Positions 6,781-9,457 of a stretch of DNA of 9,457 nt are shown piece by piece. The notes under the pieces are model-generated. The model was given only the letters and a program-made list of their open reading frames with translations, was not told the origin of the DNA and did not search any database. Origin of the DNA: Clostridia bacterium (GTDB lineage: Bacteria > Bacillota > Clostridia > DUPQ01); the NCBI GenBank assembly GCA_028690885.1, contig JAQVAJ010000033.1, positions 1 through 9,457 of the forward strand, read 5' to 3'. Position 1 is the first letter of the stretch, and each line of letters starts with the position of its first letter. The position numbers were made by a program, and so were the translations under genes.

Positions 6781-6790
6781 GTATAACGGG
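6760..6790. repeat. Inverted repeat overlapping the pta promoter, possible operator
   Basis: CCCGTTA (6760-6766) and TAACGGG (6784-6790) form a perfect 7-bp inverted repeat with a 17-bp spacer. It covers the -35 hexamer and most of the promoter spacer. There is no T-tract on either side, so it does not look like a terminator. The half-site spacing of about 24 bp, centre to centre, would suit a dimeric DNA-binding protein on one face of the helix. The regulator is unknown. Confidence 0.5.
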
Positions 6791-6850
6791 CAAAAAGAAA
6801 GGAGCTCTTTGTGAGTTTATCAATTATCTCTTTAGCAAGCTCCTTTTTTT
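6791..6850 (-). terminator. Intrinsic terminator after the foldase gene (long loop)
   Basis: On the minus strand AAAGGAGCT (6846-6838) pairs perfectly with AGCTCCTTT (6806-6798) across a 31-nt loop that contains a further short GAG/CTC pairing. The 3' arm is followed by C and five T (6797-6792). It starts only a few bases after the foldase stop codon. The other strand has seven T after its 3' arm, so the element could work in both directions, though no plus-strand gene is seen here. Confidence 0.75.
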
Positions 6851-6852
6851 GT

Positions 6853-8076
6853 TTATTGTTCTGTCTGATAACTTAGGTAAAGATCCTGATACAGCCTGTA
6901 GTGCATAACAGCATATTTACTCATTGCTTTATATTCCTGCATCTGAAGCTCATAATCACTGCTTGATATAAGTCTGTAAACATCATCTTTTACAGTATCA
7001 AATTCCGTTCTGTCTATTAACTTGATTACCATGTACCCTATTTCGGTTTCTAATAGTGTAATATCGCCTTCAGTTGCTTCAAAAGCCCAATCAGCAAGAT
7101 CTGTTACACGAACCTCATTCTTTGTAAATGTATATTCACCAGGCTTTGTAGTTGATGTTTCTTCTTCCTGGTCTGCTTCTTCGTCTTCTACGGAATCAAC
7201 AAGATCATCGCTGTAAAGTTCAGCAAGCTCATATATATCCTGTCCTCCGAGTGCAAGCTGGTAAACTTCTTCAGCTTTTATTTTAGCTGCAGCAACAACA
7301 TCATCAGACAAAGGATTAAGCTGCTCATCAACGGTACGCTTCAATACTGTTACAACAGTAACTTTATCAATATCATCTTTGATCTTATTTCCTTCTCCAT
7401 CAACTGATTCATAATAAGCTCTTGCTCTGTCTTCAGTAACAGCACTAAGATTCTGCTCCTCAATATAACTGGAATACTGCTGAACTTTGAGAGTCTGCTT
7501 TATTACTTTTTCCATAGTTTTGAAAGTGGTTCCATAATATATTTTTGCATAATCATCCAAATCATAACCAGCTTCATCTGCTGCTTTTTGAATGTTTGTA
7601 AGCTGTATGTTATAGCTTTCTTCCAGTTCCTGTTCATCTATTTGAAAACCTGTTTCTTCAATTAAATCCAAAATAATATATTGTTCCTGTATAGAATCCA
7701 CAACATTCTCAAGAAGCATCTGTCCAAATGAACGCTGATTATCAAATGCTGTCTTTAAAAAGTTCAATACACCATCCTGTGTAGTAATATCAAAACCTAA
7801 ACCTGCGATGTAATCCTGATAGTAGTTTACAAATACATTATATTGCGTATTCGTTTTATACATGAATTCTTCTTCTGCAATATTGCTATTGCCAACTTTA
7901 ACATAGTTCTTTGGTATTAGGCTTGCTACTACAAAATATATTATACAAAGAGCGACAATTACACCAAGTCCGAGAAATCCATATCTTATAATGGTTTCTT
8001 CCTTTGATATCTCTTTTGTATTTTTTTTACTGTCTTTTTTTGCGGTATTTTCCTTTATGCCTTTAGTTACTGCCAT
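6853..8076 (-). CDS. Membrane-anchored SurA/PrsA-like foldase with degenerate parvulin domain
   Basis: This 407-residue protein has a Lys-rich cytoplasmic N-terminus (1-30), one membrane helix (about 31-54) and a long extracellular part. Residues 60-220 resemble the helical SurA N-terminal chaperone region (VGNSNIAEEEF followed by amphipathic helices). Residues 239-357 match a parvulin-type peptidyl-prolyl isomerase domain in pattern: VTVVTVLKR, then KAEEVYQLALGGQDIYELAELYSDD, WAFEATEGDI and TEIGYMVIKLIDR. The usual histidines of parvulins (in the first strand and in GYHxIKL) are replaced, by V/T and by M349, so it may act as a chaperone rather than an isomerase. A strongly acidic insertion (289-306) lies in the middle of the domain. 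There is no lipobox, so unlike PrsA it is helix-anchored. ATG 8076-8074 follows AAGGAG (8089-8084). It stands alone between a promoter and a terminator. Confidence 0.75.
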   Translation of the reverse strand: MAVTKGIKENTAKKDSKKNTKEISKEETIIRYGFLGLGVIVALCIIYFVVASLIPKNYVKVGNSNIAEEEFMYKTNTQYNVFVNYYQDYIAGLGFDITTQDGVLNFLKTAFDNQRSFGQMLLENVVDSIQEQYIILDLIEETGFQIDEQELEESYNIQLTNIQKAADEAGYDLDDYAKIYYGTTFKTMEKVIKQTLKVQQYSSYIEEQNLSAVTEDRARAYYESVDGEGNKIKDDIDKVTVVTVLKRTVDEQLNPLSDDVVAAAKIKAEEVYQLALGGQDIYELAELYSDDLVDSVEDEEADQEEETSTTKPGEYTFTKNEVRVTDLADWAFEATEGDITLLETEIGYMVIKLIDRTEFDTVKDDVYRLISSSDYELQMQEYKAMSKYAVMHYRLYQDLYLSYQTEQ

Positions 8077-8128
8077 TTCATATCTCCTTTTTGATATCAG
8101 ATATAATTAACTGGTTTACCGAATACTA

Positions 8129-8158
8129 ATTCTACAATATCCCCTTACTCTTTATCAA
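8129..8158 (-). promoter_or_regulatory. Probable promoter of the foldase gene
   Basis: Just after the mfd stop, the minus strand has -35 TTGATA (8158-8153), an 18-nt spacer and -10 TAGAAT (8134-8129). Each hexamer differs from consensus by one base. The start of transcription would be near 8122, about 46 nt before the ATG. No terminator for mfd is visible in this gap, so read-through from mfd is also possible. Confidence 0.5.
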
Positions 8159-8161
8159 GTC

Positions 8162-9457
8162 TTATTTTATTTCATATGCATCTTTTACTTCTAATTTCGT
8201 ATTTATTAATACATTTTCCATTAATTTTATAACAAATTCAAGAAGAGCTTCATGTTTTTTATTAGTTTCAACCCTGATTCTTAAAAAATCATATGTCTTA
8301 ACTGAGTACCTGCATTTTAACACATCCAGTACGGTTATTACATCGCCAAATCTGAATGCTTCCTTCTGTTCATATATTATATCAAATCCTTTCTTGTTTT
8401 GCTTGATTTCAGATATTCCGGATTTCGATGCAAGATTTTTTGCATATGCTACATCAATTATATTTAATACATGACCAGGCGGTTCAGAATATCTGTCTAT
8501 AAGTTCATCAATAATATCCTGTTTTTCAGATACAGATTCTACTAGCGCAATCCTTTTATACATTTTGAGTCTTGATAAATCATCCTGAATATATGACTTA
8601 TCTATGTATGCGCTTATATTTAAATCAATACTTGTTTCAACCAGGGCATCCTTGACTTTCCCACCTTTCATTCGTGCAATTTCCTCAGAAAGTATCCTTA
8701 CGTACATATCATATCCAACACCCTGCATGAACCCTGACTGATTTGCTCCTAGAAGGTCACCGCCTCCTCTTATCTCAAGATCCTTCATTGCAATCTTAAT
8801 ACCTGAACCGAACTCTGTATATTCCTTAATCGTCTGAAGTCTTTTTGATGCCTCTTCAGTCAGCTCTTTACCCCGTTTATATGTTATATATGCATACGCT
8901 ACTCTTTCAGAGCGACCTACCCTTCCTTTAATCTGGTAAAGCTGTGCAAGACCAAGTCTGTCTGCATCTTCAATTATAAGAGTATTTGCATTTGGTATAT
9001 CTATCCCTGCTTCAATTATTGTAGTACACAAAAGTAAATCATATTCATGATTTATAAATCTGATTATTGTATCTTCAAATTGTTTTTCCTGCATCTGTCC
9101 GTGAGCTATACATATCCTGACATCATCTTTTAGCATGTTTTGAAGCTGATAAAACTTATTGTCCATATCCATAACTCTGTTATACAGATAAAATACCTGT
9201 CCACCCCGGTCCTTTTCACGCAATATTGCTTCTTTAATCATTTCAGGGTCATATTCCAGCACATATGTCTGGACTGGAAACCTTTTTTCAGGAGGATCAT
9301 AAATAGTGCTGACATCTCTGATTCCCGACAAAGCCATGTGCATTGTTCTTGGTATCGGTGTCGCAGTAAGGGATAGAACATCAATTGTAGGTTTCAATGT
9401 TTTTATTTTTTCTTTCTGAGCAACACCAAAACGCTGTTCTTCATCAACCACTAAAAG
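8162..9457 (-). CDS. mfd: Transcription-repair coupling factor Mfd, C-terminal part (5' end outside window)
   Basis: Mfd recognises RNA polymerase stalled at DNA damage, pushes it off with an ATP-driven translocase and recruits UvrA. The visible 431 residues are the C-terminal third of a protein normally about 1,150 residues long. The fragment opens inside helicase motif II (LLVVDEEQRFGV) and continues with motif III TATPIPRT (about 31-38), motif IV IAHGQM (about 117-122), motif V TTIIEAGIDIPNANTLI (about 145-161) and motif VI QIKGRVGR (about 175-182). The TRG-type segment GSGIKIAMKDLEIRGGGDLLG and the C-terminal regulatory D7 domain follow. DEEQRFGV and MKDLEIRGGGDLLG are Mfd-like and distinguish it from RecG. 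The frame is open to the window edge, so the GTG near 9451 is not a start. Confidence 0.96.
   Translation of the reverse strand, partial: LLVVDEEQRFGVAQKEKIKTLKPTIDVLSLTATPIPRTMHMALSGIRDVSTIYDPPEKRFPVQTYVLEYDPEMIKEAILREKDRGGQVFYLYNRVMDMDNKFYQLQNMLKDDVRICIAHGQMQEKQFEDTIIRFINHEYDLLLCTTIIEAGIDIPNANTLIIEDADRLGLAQLYQIKGRVGRSERVAYAYITYKRGKELTEEASKRLQTIKEYTEFGSGIKIAMKDLEIRGGGDLLGANQSGFMQGVGYDMYVRILSEEIARMKGGKVKDALVETSIDLNISAYIDKSYIQDDLSRLKMYKRIALVESVSEKQDIIDELIDRYSEPPGHVLNIIDVAYAKNLASKSGISEIKQNKKGFDIIYEQKEAFRFGDVITVLDVLKCRYSVKTYDFLRIRVETNKKHEALLEFVIKLMENVLINTKLEVKDAYEIK

Noticed and set aside
6752..6790. CcpA cre site at the pta promoter, as known for pta/ackA in Bacillus
   Set aside because: TGTAACGG on the minus strand resembles only the first half of a cre site, and the second half does not match. 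The longer perfect inverted repeat is a better description.
7925..7990. Possible lipoprotein signal (VALC, Cys44) in the foldase
   Set aside because: The residue before the cysteine is Leu rather than Gly/Ala/Ser, the cysteine lies in the middle of the hydrophobic helix, and the N-terminal charged region is about 30 residues long. A plain membrane anchor fits better.
8080..8104. Small hairpin (ATATCT/AGATAT) that could cover the foldase SD
   Set aside because: Six A/T-rich base pairs with a 13-nt loop are weak and expected by chance in this composition. There is no sign of a larger riboswitch-like fold.

Overview
This is a compact, AT-rich stretch of bacterial chromosome in which every supportable gene lies on the minus strand. 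In transcription order (right to left) the genes are mfd (5' part missing), a membrane-anchored parvulin-like foldase, pta, ackA, a YceD/DUF177 gene, rpmF, a DUF512 radical-SAM-type gene, der, plsY and lplA (3' part missing). The AT-rich coding, consensus SigA-type promoters, strong Shine-Dalgarno sites, TTG starts, the DUF512 protein and the pta-ackA-yceD-rpmF order all suggest an anaerobic Firmicute of class Clostridia, probably Lachnospiraceae-like. That placement is an inference from gene content, not from a search.

Right part (about 6790-9457): the C-terminal third of the transcription-repair coupling factor Mfd is followed by an 85-bp gap with a plausible promoter. Next comes a 407-residue single-pass membrane protein with a degenerate parvulin domain, closed by a long-loop intrinsic terminator at about 6792-6850.

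Centre (about 3680-6790): pta and ackA form the acetyl-CoA to acetate ATP-yielding pathway. They have their own promoter, which overlaps a perfect 7-bp inverted repeat that could be an operator. A perfect-consensus SigA promoter (TTGACA, 17 nt, TATAAT) then starts the yceD-rpmF unit, which links 23S rRNA/L32 biogenesis genes. A terminator-like hairpin sits just after rpmF.

Left part (1-3676): the DUF512 protein (PDZ-like domain plus a CX3CX2C cluster motif), the ribosome-assembly GTPase Der, the phospholipid acyltransferase PlsY and lipoate-protein ligase LplA follow. der-plsY and plsY-lplA are each joined by 4-nt stop/start overlaps, so these three are very probably one operon. der and plsY both start with TTG.

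No intergenic stretch exceeds about 135 bp. I see no tRNA, rRNA, CRISPR array, insertion sequence or phage-like gene. The window is mostly housekeeping, and I do not see a convincing new multi-gene system. The points most worth a second look are the uncharacterised DUF512 radical-SAM-type protein and the hairpin in front of it, the foldase that lacks the parvulin histidines, the inverted repeat on the pta promoter, and an unusual junction of gene clusters (no plsX after rpmF; lplA where gpsA is often found after plsY).
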